Of a stretch of 64,000 nt of DNA, positions 34,786-43,081 are shown piece after piece. The stretch covers positions 558,001-622,000 of the forward strand of contig NZ_FORV01000001.1 in the NCBI RefSeq assembly GCF_900114095.1. The letters run 5' to 3'. The translations under genes and the position numbers were made by a program. This stretch comes from Sphingomonas sp. NFR04. GTDB taxonomy: Bacteria; Pseudomonadota; Alphaproteobacteria; Sphingomonadales; Sphingomonadaceae. Every line of letters begins with the position of its first letter. The first letter of the stretch is position 1. Under the pieces are notes generated by a model. It ran no database searches. It was not told where the DNA came from and was given only the letters and a program-made list of their open reading frames with translations.

Positions 34786-36105
34786 TCAGGCCATTGCCGG
34801 TTTCCCGGCCAGGGCGGCGATGTGGCGGTTGGCGACCAGCATGGCCGCGGCGGTCAGCACGCTGGCGGTCGGCGCGAGCAGGAGGCCGAACCGCAGGCCG
34901 TGGCGGATGGATGCCTCGCCCGCGGCATCGCTCGCCGCGCCGACCAGCAGTGGCGCCAGCGTCGGCCCGAGCAGTCCCGACGCGATCAGGACCATGCTCG
35001 ATGCCATCGCCTGATGCCCGGCGCCGGCAACCAGATGGGCGGCGCCAAAGACGCCCGGCAGGATGAAGGCGAAGGACAGCATGGTCGGCACGAACAGCGC
35101 GATCGAGAGCCAGCCGACCGGCACGAACAGCGCGATGCTGGCGGTGGCGCCCGCCACGAGGAACAAGAGCGCGGGCGTGGCGAGCAGGCGACGGTTGCCC
35201 GCGCTGCGCCGCCGATCGAAGTCGCGTCCGCCGAGCACCGTCCCGATGAGCCCCATGCTGCCCTGGAGCAGCCCGAAGGCGAGACCCGCCTGCGCGGCGC
35301 TGAACCCGTGGACGCGGATCAGGAAGCTCGCCGCGAAGGCATAGAAAGGCGAGGAGGCAAAGCCGACACAGACGGCCGCGAGAAGCAGCCAGCGAAAGGC
35401 GCGCGACGCCAGCAACACCCTGCCCGTCTTCAGGAACGGGGCGCTTTCCCCCTGCTGCCGCAACGGCGGGGTCGGGCCAAGGCCGGCGACCAGGATGGCC
35501 AGGACGCCGCCCGCGATGCCGGCGCCGAGCAGCGCCGTCCGCCAGCCATGCGTGTCGGCGACGGCGCCGCCCAGCGCGAAGCCCAGCATCGTCCCGAGGG
35601 GGATCCCCATCGAAAACAGACCGAGCGCGCGACCGCGGCGCTCCGGCGCGATCCTGCGGGCGATCCATGCATGCCCGGCGGGGATCGCCCCGGCCTCGCC
35701 CAGCGCGACACCGAAACGGCTCGCGGCCAGTGCGAGGAAGCTCGTGGCGAGCCCGCCCAGGCCCGTCATGGCGCTCCACACCAGGACGCAGCCGAGCAGT
35801 ACCAGCCTTGGCGAGCCGCGATCGGCAGCGCGGGCGATCGGCAGCGAGAAAAGTGCATAGCAAAGCGCTGAGGCCACCCCCGTTACCAGGCCGATCTGCG
35901 CATCGCTCAGGTCTAGATCACGCTTCATTGGCTCGATCAAGATAAACGGCTATATCCTGTCGACCTGGCAGACAATACTCACTAGAAGAATTGTCGCGAC
36001 GAACCTGATTTCTCGGGAACCGCGAAAGTAAAGGTTTTCATAGCTTACGATTTCTGTCGAGGATTTCTGCGAATTTTCACTTGACGAAATGGATGGTTCT
36101 GTCAT
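34786..36105 (-). pseudogene. MFS transporter gene interrupted by an in-frame amber codon
   Basis: Read from ATG 36105 (AGGTG upstream) the frame encodes a 439-residue major facilitator, but codon 52 is TAG (35950-35952). Residues before it (RFVATILLVSIVCQVDRI) are a good TM1 with the DR motif, and those after it (PFILIEPMKRDLDLSDAQIG) continue the family pattern. One base change from a Leu TTG would create this codon. The remainder matches MFS permeases (motif A as RAADRGSPR; GEAGAIPAGHAWIARRIAPE). Restart at TTG 35940 or ATG 35928 would give a protein lacking TM1. Either the gene is dead, the stop is read through, or it is a sequence error. It is divergent from an AraC gene. Confidence 0.8.
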
Positions 36106-36157
36106 TTTCAAGAAACACCTCGGCTTATTTGCGCGATCAAGTTAGAGGGTGTCTTCG
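35941..36157. other. AT-rich segment covering the MFS 5' end and MFS/AraC gap
   Basis: This 217-base stretch is visibly richer in A and T than anything else nearby. It contains the first 55 codons of the interrupted MFS gene (with rare AT-ending codons such as ATA, AAA and TTT) and the 52-base divergent promoter gap (36106-36157). It may be an H-NS-like or regulator-binding zone, or it may mark an imported segment. Confidence 0.5.
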
Positions 36158-37171
36158 ATGACCAGAATGCCGGAAACCGCGAAAATCTTGCCTTTTCCTC
36201 CAAATGGCGGCGCACGCAGCGTATCCGCGCTTGCACAGCCGATCGCGCCGCCGGACGATCGCGCAGCGGCCGCTCTGCGGGATGCGGTGCGCGCACATAT
36301 CGACGCGGGCGGCGGTGGCGAGGGGCTGTTCCCCCTGCCGATGCCGGAGGTGCACGTCATCCGAGCGATGCGTCACGTTCCCGCGAACCGGCAGATTTAT
36401 CGGCCGTCGCTATGCGTGGTGGTCGAAGGACTGAAGCAGATCGAGTTCGGCGAAGATTCGCTCGAATATGGCGCAATGGAGTGCCTGATCGTCAACATGG
36501 AGATGCCGGCCTCGGGCCGCATCGTCGGTGCCACGCCCGGGGAGCCGTTCGTCGGCATGACGATCGACTTCAACCTCGAACTGCTGCGCGAAGTACTCGA
36601 ACAGCTTGCGCAGCGGCCGAAGCCCGGCAAGCATGACGGACCGAGCATTTTCGTGACCGGGGTAACCGACTGGCTCGCCGATTGCCTCGTCCGCATGCTG
36701 CGGCTGACCAAGACGCCCGAGGCGGTGCCCATCCTGTTCCCCTCGCTGATGCGCGAGGTCTATTACTGGCTGCTGACCGGGCCGCTGGGCGGCGAGATCT
36801 GCAAGCAGCTCATCGCCGACACGCATCTCGAGCGGATCACCCGCGCGATCCGGCTGCTGCGCGAGCGCTTCGCCGAGAAGCTGCGGATCGAGGATCTCGC
36901 GGACGCCGCGGGAATGAGCCCCTCCTCCTTCCACCAGCATTTCAAGACACTGACGCTGATGACGCCGATCCAGTTCCAGAAGCAGCTGCGACTGATGGAG
37001 GCGCGCCGGCTGATGCTGGACGATGCGGCGAACGTGACTGCGGCGGCCTATCAGGTCGGCTATGAGAGCACCTCGCAGTTCACGCGCGAATATAGTCGCA
37101 CCTTCGGCATCGCGCCGAAGCGCGACGTGCTGGAGCGCAAGGCGCTGATCGCGGCGGTCTCCGGCCGATAG
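36158..37171 (+). CDS. AraC-family transcriptional regulator
   Basis: 337 residues. The N-terminal AraC-type sensor domain (about 60-220) carries RPSLCVVVEGLKQIEFGED, the family's cupin-like core. The C-terminal double HTH includes IEDLADAAGMSPSSFHQHFK and AAYQVGYESTSQFTREYSRTF. The ATG at 36158 has GAGGG eight bases upstream; a GTG at 36149 is less likely. It is divergent from the interrupted MFS gene across 52 bases and ahead of an SDR gene on the same strand, and probably regulates one or both. Confidence 0.93.
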   Translation: MTRMPETAKILPFPPNGGARSVSALAQPIAPPDDRAAAALRDAVRAHIDAGGGGEGLFPLPMPEVHVIRAMRHVPANRQIYRPSLCVVVEGLKQIEFGEDSLEYGAMECLIVNMEMPASGRIVGATPGEPFVGMTIDFNLELLREVLEQLAQRPKPGKHDGPSIFVTGVTDWLADCLVRMLRLTKTPEAVPILFPSLMREVYYWLLTGPLGGEICKQLIADTHLERITRAIRLLRERFAEKLRIEDLADAAGMSPSSFHQHFKTLTLMTPIQFQKQLRLMEARRLMLDDAANVTAAAYQVGYESTSQFTREYSRTFGIAPKRDVLERKALIAAVSGR

Positions 37172-37284
37172 GGCAGTCGCCGCTGCGAAAGCGAGGATCG
37201 GACAGGTTTTTCGGGGCTTCGGGCAAGCAGGGAGCCGGGCGCCCCGCTATTGCAGCGGCAGTTGCACTCGATCCGAGGACGGAC

Positions 37285-38208
37285 ATGAACCGCTGGACCG
37301 CCACCGACATTCCCACGCAGCATGGCCGTTCGGCCGTCATCACCGGCACCGGGGGCTTGGCCCTGGAAAACGCGCTGGCGCTCGCCCATGCAGGTGCCGC
37401 GGTGGTGATCGCCGGCCGCAACCCTGAAAAGGGCGCACACGCGGTCGCTACCGTCGCGGCGGCGGCACCGGGCGCGGCCGTACGGTTCGAGATCCTGGAC
37501 CTTGCGAGCCTGGAATCGGTGGCGCGGTTCGCACAGCGGCTGGCCGATCAGCAGGAGGGGCTGGACATCCTGATCAACAATGCCGCTGTCATGGCACCGC
37601 CAACGCGGCTGGTAACCAGCGACGGCTTCGAACTGCAGTTCGGCACCAACTATCTAGGCCATTTCGCGCTCACCGCCGGGTTGCTGCCCCTGCTCAAGCG
37701 GGGGCGCCAGCCGCGGGTGGTCACGCTCAGCAGCGTCGCGGCGCGCGGCGGTGCGATCGACTTCGACGACCTGCAGGCCGAGCACGGCTACCGGCCGATG
37801 CCGGTCTACAGCCAGTCCAAACTCGCCTGCCTGTTGTTCGCGCTCGAGCTCAGCCGGCAAAGCCAGTGGCACGGCTGGGGCGTCGCGAGCATCGCAGCAC
37901 ATCCCGGCATCACGCGCACGGACCTGATCGCGAACGGCGCCGGGCCGAACAGCGCCCCCGGTCGGCTGCGGCGGTTCCTCCCCTTCCTGTTTCAGCCGGC
38001 TTGGCAGGGCGCACTGCCGACGCTCTTCGCCGCCACCGATCCGTCCGCGCAGGACGGCAGCTATTACGGTCCCCATGCCTTGGGCGGCACGCGCGGCTAT
38101 CCCGCGCTCGAAAAGCCCCCCGCCCGGGCTCTCGATGGTGCCTCGGCAGCGCGACTATGGGAGGAGTCGTGCAGGCTCGCCAACATGCCGTCGGATGCGT
38201 GGCGCTAG
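37285..38208 (+). CDS. SDR oxidoreductase with degenerate glycine motif
   Basis: 307 residues, similar to retinol-dehydrogenase-like SDRs: NNAAVMAPP, the catalytic Ser in LSSVAARGG, and Tyr-Lys in YSQSKLACLLFALEL. The cofactor loop reads TGTGGLALE where relatives have TGTGGLGYE, so the last glycine is replaced by alanine, which could weaken NAD(P) binding or shift specificity. It lies 113 bases downstream of the AraC gene in the same direction. A strong hairpin at 38221-38246 ends the unit. Confidence 0.9.
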   Translation: MNRWTATDIPTQHGRSAVITGTGGLALENALALAHAGAAVVIAGRNPEKGAHAVATVAAAAPGAAVRFEILDLASLESVARFAQRLADQQEGLDILINNAAVMAPPTRLVTSDGFELQFGTNYLGHFALTAGLLPLLKRGRQPRVVTLSSVAARGGAIDFDDLQAEHGYRPMPVYSQSKLACLLFALELSRQSQWHGWGVASIAAHPGITRTDLIANGAGPNSAPGRLRRFLPFLFQPAWQGALPTLFAATDPSAQDGSYYGPHALGGTRGYPALEKPPARALDGASAARLWEESCRLANMPSDAWR

Positions 38209-38220
38209 GTCGATGCCGGT

Positions 38221-38246
38221 GCGTGCGCCCCAGGCTGGGCGCACGC
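38221..38246. terminator. Bidirectional hairpin between convergent genes
   Basis: GCGTGCGCCC (38221-38230) pairs perfectly with GGGCGCACGC (38237-38246) around a six-base loop, in the 41-base gap between the ends of the SDR (38208) and aspartic-protease-like (38250) genes. Ten G/C-rich pairs make it a strong terminator for both strands. Confidence 0.75.
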
Positions 38247-38249
38247 AGT

Positions 38250-39539
38250 CTATCCGTTGGAAGCTTCTGCCCCGAGCAGCAGCCGCATCGAACGGAAATC
38301 GAAGGTGTAGCTGCCCTTCGCAGTCAAGGCGGGCTGTCCGAGATTGCCAAGGACCGGCGCTGCCTTGTCTCCCTCCAAGGTGACGGCCACATCGCGCTCG
38401 ATGACGGTTGCTGCGCCTGCCGTGATCGTGAGGTGCGGCTCGATCGCCACATCGCCTTCGGTGCCGCCACCCAGACCCAGGGTGGTGTCCCGCTTCCTTG
38501 ACCAAAGGGGCGCACGATCGGCGAAGCGGGTAGCGTAGCTTGCATAGAGACTGCTTCGGTTCGCACCCGTGTCGATGCTCACCAGGCCCTTGCGCCCCGC
38601 GATCTCCACCTCGGCCAACGGAGTCAGCTGGTTCATGTAGAGCGTCGCTCCCGACGTGAGCAAAGGTCCGTCCCGATCGATCGCGAACGTACCGTCGGCA
38701 TCGATCCGAAACCGGCCCAGCTGGGCGAGCGCGGGGCAGCCGAGGATCGCCTCGATCTGATAATCGGCCCGCGGGGACCGGATGTGCAATGCTTCATCCG
38801 GTACGACGATCGTCACCATATGTCGAAGGAGGACGGCGCCCACCGGGAGACTGTCGATAACGGCGATCCGCGTTCGAACCGAATGGCCCGTCAATCCCAC
38901 CGCGCGCAAGGGAACATCGCGAACTGCCAGGTGCATCCGGCGGGCAGCACTGTCGGACACGACCGAGTAATTCGCGCCCGTATCGATGTTCCACGAAAGC
39001 GTGACGCCGCCTACCGTCAGATCGACATTGTGCGTGCCGAGCACATTGCGATAGCTGTGCAAGATGGCCGTCCTGCTGCCTGTCGCCCTCGGGCCCGGCA
39101 AGTTGCGCAAGACCCCTGCCATCCCGAGCTCGTCGCGCAAATCGGCAACCGCATCGGATTCCATATGCTCGGCATGCGCGCCGAGCCATCGCGCGATCAG
39201 CGCATATTCCTTCCCGAACGCGCCCCGGCGGCGATAGGTGTCGAGCAGCGTCTCGAACGCTTGCTGCGCTCGGGGAGACCCCGTTCGCTCCAGCACTGCC
39301 AGGCAGTGCGGGAGCGATCTCGCCGCCACATCGAGGCGGTTGTCGCGATTGGCGATCACGCCTTCGACCGCGCATCGTTCGGCACCTTTCGGCATCGCCT
39401 TCGCAAGCGCCCGCACCTCCGCCATGTCCCATCGCGCAAGCGCGGCCTCGATGGGCGGAGCGGCTGCCAACGGTGGAGCGGCAGTCACGGCGGCGAAGAC
39501 TGTAATCGCACTTGCGAGGAATGAGAGGGGAACGATCAT
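38250..39539 (-). CDS. Exported retropepsin-like protein with two DTGA motifs
   Basis: 429 residues. A signal peptide (about 1-27, ending PLAAA) is followed by a helical N-terminal region (about 30-150). Two successive aspartic-protease-like repeats follow: WNIDTGANYSVVS with Asp186 and VSIDTGANRSSLY with Asp323, each followed by further beta-rich sequence (ILGCPALAQLGRF; VLGNLGQPALTAKG). Bacterial retropepsin-like proteins usually carry one DTGA per chain and dimerise; here one chain has both lobes, like eukaryotic pepsins. Periplasmic location is inferred. Substrate unknown. Confidence 0.85.
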   Translation of the reverse strand: MIVPLSFLASAITVFAAVTAAPPLAAAPPIEAALARWDMAEVRALAKAMPKGAERCAVEGVIANRDNRLDVAARSLPHCLAVLERTGSPRAQQAFETLLDTYRRRGAFGKEYALIARWLGAHAEHMESDAVADLRDELGMAGVLRNLPGPRATGSRTAILHSYRNVLGTHNVDLTVGGVTLSWNIDTGANYSVVSDSAARRMHLAVRDVPLRAVGLTGHSVRTRIAVIDSLPVGAVLLRHMVTIVVPDEALHIRSPRADYQIEAILGCPALAQLGRFRIDADGTFAIDRDGPLLTSGATLYMNQLTPLAEVEIAGRKGLVSIDTGANRSSLYASYATRFADRAPLWSRKRDTTLGLGGGTEGDVAIEPHLTITAGAATVIERDVAVTLEGDKAAPVLGNLGQPALTAKGSYTFDFRSMRLLLGAEASNG

Positions 39540-39677
39540 AGGAGCTCCGTAAAATCAACGCTGGTCCGCGCGCACGCCCGGCGGCGGCGATCCCGTGCAG
39601 AGGGCACCGCCTCCGCGGAGGCGGGGATGGAGCCACACTGCCTGGATCCCCGCCCGTGCTGCGCAGTTGGCAGTCCG

Positions 39678-40259
39678 TCAGGCCGCGACGGCCTTGGCGC
39701 GGCGGCGCACATCGCTGATCGTCAGCGAAACCGCCGAGACCAGGAAGTAGAAGGCGCCGAACGCCGCATAGGGCGCGATGTCGGCGATACCCACCGGCGC
39801 GGCTCCGGCCGCCTTGATGAGCATGTGTGCGCCGGCGAGACCGGACTGGGCACCGCTCAGGATCATCGCCCATTGCGCACCATAGGATTTCCAGCGCCGC
39901 ACTCCGGTGAGCAGCTGGAACAGCCCGGACAGAACCGCCCACACGCCGAAGATCTGGAGGACCGCGTGCATGCCGTGCGGGAGGGTCGCGGCGACCGCGA
40001 CTGCTGTCACGATGCTGACGATGAAGTTGAGCATCTGGCTCTTGTTGCTCGCCAGCCCCCCGCTCCGGCTGGCGTCGAGATAGTTGGCCAGCGCGTCCCA
40101 GGCGGGATAGGCGACGAGCATCACCGCGGCCAGCGGCGGCACCGCCTTGGCGACCGTGAAGGCGAGCGCGACCCAGATCGCGGAAATCGCGAAGCGCAGA
40201 TAATAATAGGTCTTGAGCCAGTCTCGATCGGGAGACTTCGCGTGGGTGTCGGTCTTCAT
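39678..40259 (-). CDS. Six-helix membrane protein, possibly DUF308-like
   Basis: 193 residues with about six hydrophobic segments, starting near residue 17 (YYLRFAISAIWVALAFTV) and including FIVSIVTAVAVAATL and AAFGAFYFLVSAVSLTIS. The pattern of short paired helices is reminiscent of HdeD/DUF308 proteins, but I am not sure of the family. Ribosome site AAGGAA precedes ATG 40259. It follows the SigF/NrsF pair on the same strand after 110 bases, and may be a target of that sigma factor. Confidence 0.75.
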   Translation of the reverse strand: MKTDTHAKSPDRDWLKTYYYLRFAISAIWVALAFTVAKAVPPLAAVMLVAYPAWDALANYLDASRSGGLASNKSQMLNFIVSIVTAVAVAATLPHGMHAVLQIFGVWAVLSGLFQLLTGVRRWKSYGAQWAMILSGAQSGLAGAHMLIKAAGAAPVGIADIAPYAAFGAFYFLVSAVSLTISDVRRRAKAVAA

Positions 40260-40369
40260 GAGATGGTTCCTTTCCGTAATGCAGGCGCGCGTCTCCCGCC
40301 CGGCAAGCCGGTTGGTCGATCGTCGGCTGTTCAGGGGGAGCGGCGCGTGATCGGCCGCGTTGGTTCCGG

Positions 40370-41011
40370 CTAGAGGCGGAAGCGCTGGGGCAGGCACCAT
40401 CGCGCTACTGCCGCCACGGCGGCGCACCCGACGCTATACCAGACCACCACGTAGAGCGGGTCGTTGAAGGGGCAGCAGAACGCGAAGATCAAGGCGCCGC
40501 AGGTCCCGGCGGCGATGCCGGCGACGAGCGCGCTACGTCGGGGCTGGGTCGGCGCGGCCCTGCGCATCAAGGCCCCGAGCAACGCCATGATCGGCAGCGA
40601 GAGCACGAAGATCGACGTCGCACACATCATGCCGCTTGCCGGGTTGATGCGATCCAGCAGCCCCCGGTCGGCCATTCCAGCAGGCGTGACGGCGGCCCCG
40701 CCGACAATGGCCAGCACCGCGAGTCCGCAGGCGAGCATCAGCCCGTGCCGCGGCCGTGCCGTGGGCGAGAAGGATCGCACCGCCAGCACACAGGCGGCGA
40801 TGGCGAGGAGGCCAAGGCTTCCCACCCTCCACATCAGATAGGGCGATCCGCCCATGTGGTGCATGTCGGCGCGCATCAGGCCCGTGGCGGGGGCAAGGGC
40901 AAGTTCCAGCCCGCACAGCGCGAAGAGCAGCGCGCCTTCCCGCACCATGCTGCGGCGCCGTACCGGCACGAGATCGGACGACAGGTCCGCAATCAAGGCT
41001 TCATTCGACAT
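40370..41011 (-). CDS. nrsF: NrsF (DUF1109) anti-sigma membrane protein
   Basis: 213 residues with six hydrophobic segments and the DUF1109 hallmark near the C-terminus, FAFCCPFNDPLYVVVWY. In Caulobacter the DUF1109 protein NrsF holds the ECF factor SigF at the membrane and releases it on metal or redox stress through conserved cysteines. Here a Cys-Cys pair lies in FCCPF. The gene overlaps the upstream sigma gene by 11 bases (41001-41011), which supports the pairing. Confidence 0.92.
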   Translation of the reverse strand: MSNEALIADLSSDLVPVRRRSMVREGALLFALCGLELALAPATGLMRADMHHMGGSPYLMWRVGSLGLLAIAACVLAVRSFSPTARPRHGLMLACGLAVLAIVGGAAVTPAGMADRGLLDRINPASGMMCATSIFVLSLPIMALLGALMRRAAPTQPRRSALVAGIAAGTCGALIFAFCCPFNDPLYVVVWYSVGCAAVAAVARWCLPQRFRL

Positions 41012-41612
41012 CGGGGGTCTTCTCGATCAATGCCATGAGGCGGGCTAGGCCACGGTGGATGTTCATTTTCACAGCCGATGGCGAGAGCCCCGTCTGGGCC
41101 GAGGCTTCGTCGATGCTGTAGCCCTGCACCTTGACCAGCAGGATGGCCTGGGCCTGCGCCGGGCGAAGCTGGTCGAGCAGGCTGGCCAGAACGGAGCTGC
41201 TGACCACCGCCGCCTCGTGATCGCCGATCGCGATCGCGTCGGGCAGGTCGTCCGCCGGTCGGCGCGCCAGGCTGCGCAGCTGGTCGACCCACTTGTTCTT
41301 GGCGATCGCCGCCAGCCAGGGCCCGAAGGGATATTGCGGATCATAGGTGTGCCGCCGCCGATGAATGGCGAGCAGCGTTTCCTGAACGGCATCGTCGACG
41401 TCGCCGGGCGGCAGCCGCCGCTCGAAATAGCGCTTGAGCCATTCCGATGTCTCTCCAAGCAGGCGCCGATACGCACCGCCATGCCCGTTCTGGGCAGCTT
41501 CCATCAGGCCGCTCCAGCTATCGGACGCCTTCCGGGATTGCCGCGCACGTGCGGCGCTCGTCACGCTCGGGGACGGCCTTGAGATGATTCTCGACAGAAA
41601 GTCCGAGCGCAT
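41001..41612 (-). CDS. SigF-type ECF RNA polymerase sigma factor
   Basis: 203 residues from ATG 41612; an internal ATG at 41504 (MEAAQNGHGG) is possible, but the upstream region is in frame and plausible. Region 2 is clear (GDVDDAVQETLLAIHRRRHT, then FGPWLAAIAKNKWVDQLR), as is region 4 (LRPAQAQAILLVKVQGYSID, EASAQTGLSPSAVKMNIHRG). The neighbouring DUF1109 protein marks it as a SigF-like factor for oxidative or metal stress. A GC-rich dyad at 41666-41690 lies in the divergent gap upstream. Confidence 0.92.
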   Translation of the reverse strand: MRSDFLSRIISRPSPSVTSAARARQSRKASDSWSGLMEAAQNGHGGAYRRLLGETSEWLKRYFERRLPPGDVDDAVQETLLAIHRRRHTYDPQYPFGPWLAAIAKNKWVDQLRSLARRPADDLPDAIAIGDHEAAVVSSSVLASLLDQLRPAQAQAILLVKVQGYSIDEASAQTGLSPSAVKMNIHRGLARLMALIEKTPDVE

Positions 41613-41665
41613 GATGGCTTATTCGCCTGCAACGCGATGCCGGTCACGCCGTGTCGAACTTTTCT

Positions 41666-41690
41666 GCCGCGGGGTGTACCCGACCGCGGC
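41666..41690. promoter_or_regulatory. Inverted repeat in the SigF / LysR divergent gap
   Basis: GCCGCGG (41666-41672) and CCGCGGC (41684-41690) flank an 11-base spacer that itself contains GGGT-GT-ACCC. It sits 18 bases before the LysR start (41709) and 53 bases from the sigma-factor start. Operator or hairpin; high GC makes chance occurrence more likely. Confidence 0.35.
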
Positions 41691-41708
41691 AAGGCGTAAG
41701 GACATGCC

Positions 41709-42572
41709 ATGGAATGGAGCGATGTCCGGATCTTCCTGGCCGTGGTGCGCGCCGGCACGCTGGGCGGCGCAGCACGCGCGCTGCGCCTCAGCCATCCAAC
41801 CATAGGCCGGCGCCTGCGCGCGCTCGAGGCAGCGACGGGCCAGACGCTGTTCCAGCGCACCGCCGACGGGCTCATCCTCACCGAGGAGGGAAGCGCCATC
41901 GTGACGCTGGCCGAGCAGATGGAGGAAGGCGCACTGGCCATGGAGCGGCGGCTCGCCGGGCAGGAGCAGAATCTGCGCGGCTGCCTGCGCATCTCCTCGG
42001 CCGACTGGTTCGGCGCCTATGTGCTGCCCCCGATCATCACCGACTATACGGCTGCCCATCCAGACGTCGATATCGAGATCCTCACGGGCACGCGGCTGTT
42101 CAGCCTTGCGCAGCGCGAGGCGGACATCGCCTTCCGGATCGTGCCCTTCGACACGTCCGACATCGTGCAGCGCAGGCTGAGTCCGCTGCACTATGGTGTC
42201 TATATCGCCGCGGGCGCGCCCGAGCCCGTATTCGGCGACGGCACCGGTTTCCGGCTGATTACCCATGATACGTCCACCGGCCATTTCCCAGACATCGCGT
42301 GGCTGATGGAAAGCTTTCCCAACGCGACGACGGTCCTGCGCTCCAACAACCGGAACGTGCAGGCGCGGATGTGCCGGCAGGGTGTCGGCATCGCCGTGCT
42401 CCCCCGCGCGGTCGGCAGCCAGACCCCGGGACTGCGCCTGCTCGGACTGCCGGAGGCGCCGCCCAGCCGGGACATCTGGATGGGCTATCACCGCGATCTG
42501 AAGCATCTGCAGCGCCTGCGCGCGTTCATCGGCGTGCTGGACGATCATCTGCGAGCGGTGTGGTCTGGCTAG
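41709..42572 (+). CDS. LysR-family transcriptional regulator
   Basis: 287 residues starting MEWSDVRIFLAVVRAGTLGG. The HTH (ALRLSHPTIGRRLRALEAAT) and a LysR effector domain (about 90-285) are present. It is divergent from the sigF operon and convergent with a GNAT gene, whose end it overlaps by 47 bases (42526-42572), so its target is not obvious from position. No effector can be assigned. Confidence 0.92.
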   Translation: MEWSDVRIFLAVVRAGTLGGAARALRLSHPTIGRRLRALEAATGQTLFQRTADGLILTEEGSAIVTLAEQMEEGALAMERRLAGQEQNLRGCLRISSADWFGAYVLPPIITDYTAAHPDVDIEILTGTRLFSLAQREADIAFRIVPFDTSDIVQRRLSPLHYGVYIAAGAPEPVFGDGTGFRLITHDTSTGHFPDIAWLMESFPNATTVLRSNNRNVQARMCRQGVGIAVLPRAVGSQTPGLRLLGLPEAPPSRDIWMGYHRDLKHLQRLRAFIGVLDDHLRAVWSG

Positions 42573-43068
42573 TCAGCAGGAGGAAGGGCCTTTCTCGGTA
42601 GGCGACGTGCCTGACGGGAGAGAAGCCGAGCTTCTCAGCGAGCCTCAGCGAGGGAAGGTTGATCGGCTCGATCAGGCACGCGACGCGATCGTGGCGCGTC
42701 GACGCCTCCAGCCAGCGCAAGAGGCCCGCCATCGCCTCGAATGCCAGGCCCCGCCCGCCGACTTCGGAAGAGAAGAGCCATGAGACTTCGGGGAGGCTAT
42801 CGAGCTCCGGATCGACAGCGCGACGGAAGAAGCCGGCGCCCACCTCGCCCACGATGCTGCCGCTCGCCCTCTCGACGACGGCGAGCGACCCGAATCCGAA
42901 GAGGCTCCAATGGCCGGCACAGCGCAGCACCCTTGCCCATGCGGCCTCCTCGGAATCAGGTAGATTGCCGATGAACCTGCGCACCGCCGGATCCGCCGCG
43001 AGGGCCAGGATCGACGGCACGTCACCGGCTTCATAGGGGCGCAGGACGAGCCGTTCGGTGTCGATCAT
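42526..43068 (-). CDS. GNAT-family N-acetyltransferase
   Basis: 180 residues from ATG 43068. The opening MIDTERLVLRPYEAGDVPSI and the acetyl-CoA loop region (FSSEVGGRGLAFEAMAGLLR) with the late SLRLAEKLGFSPV are the Gcn5-related acetyltransferase (RimJ/RimL type 3) pattern. It transfers acetyl from acetyl-CoA to an amine, substrate unknown. A longer reading from 43128 adds 20 unconvincing residues. Its 3' end overlaps the convergent LysR gene by 47 bases. Confidence 0.87.
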   Translation of the reverse strand: MIDTERLVLRPYEAGDVPSILALAADPAVRRFIGNLPDSEEAAWARVLRCAGHWSLFGFGSLAVVERASGSIVGEVGAGFFRRAVDPELDSLPEVSWLFSSEVGGRGLAFEAMAGLLRWLEASTRHDRVACLIEPINLPSLRLAEKLGFSPVRHVAYRERPFLLLTSQTTPLADDRPARR

Positions 43069-43081
43069 TGGGGGCGGAGCC

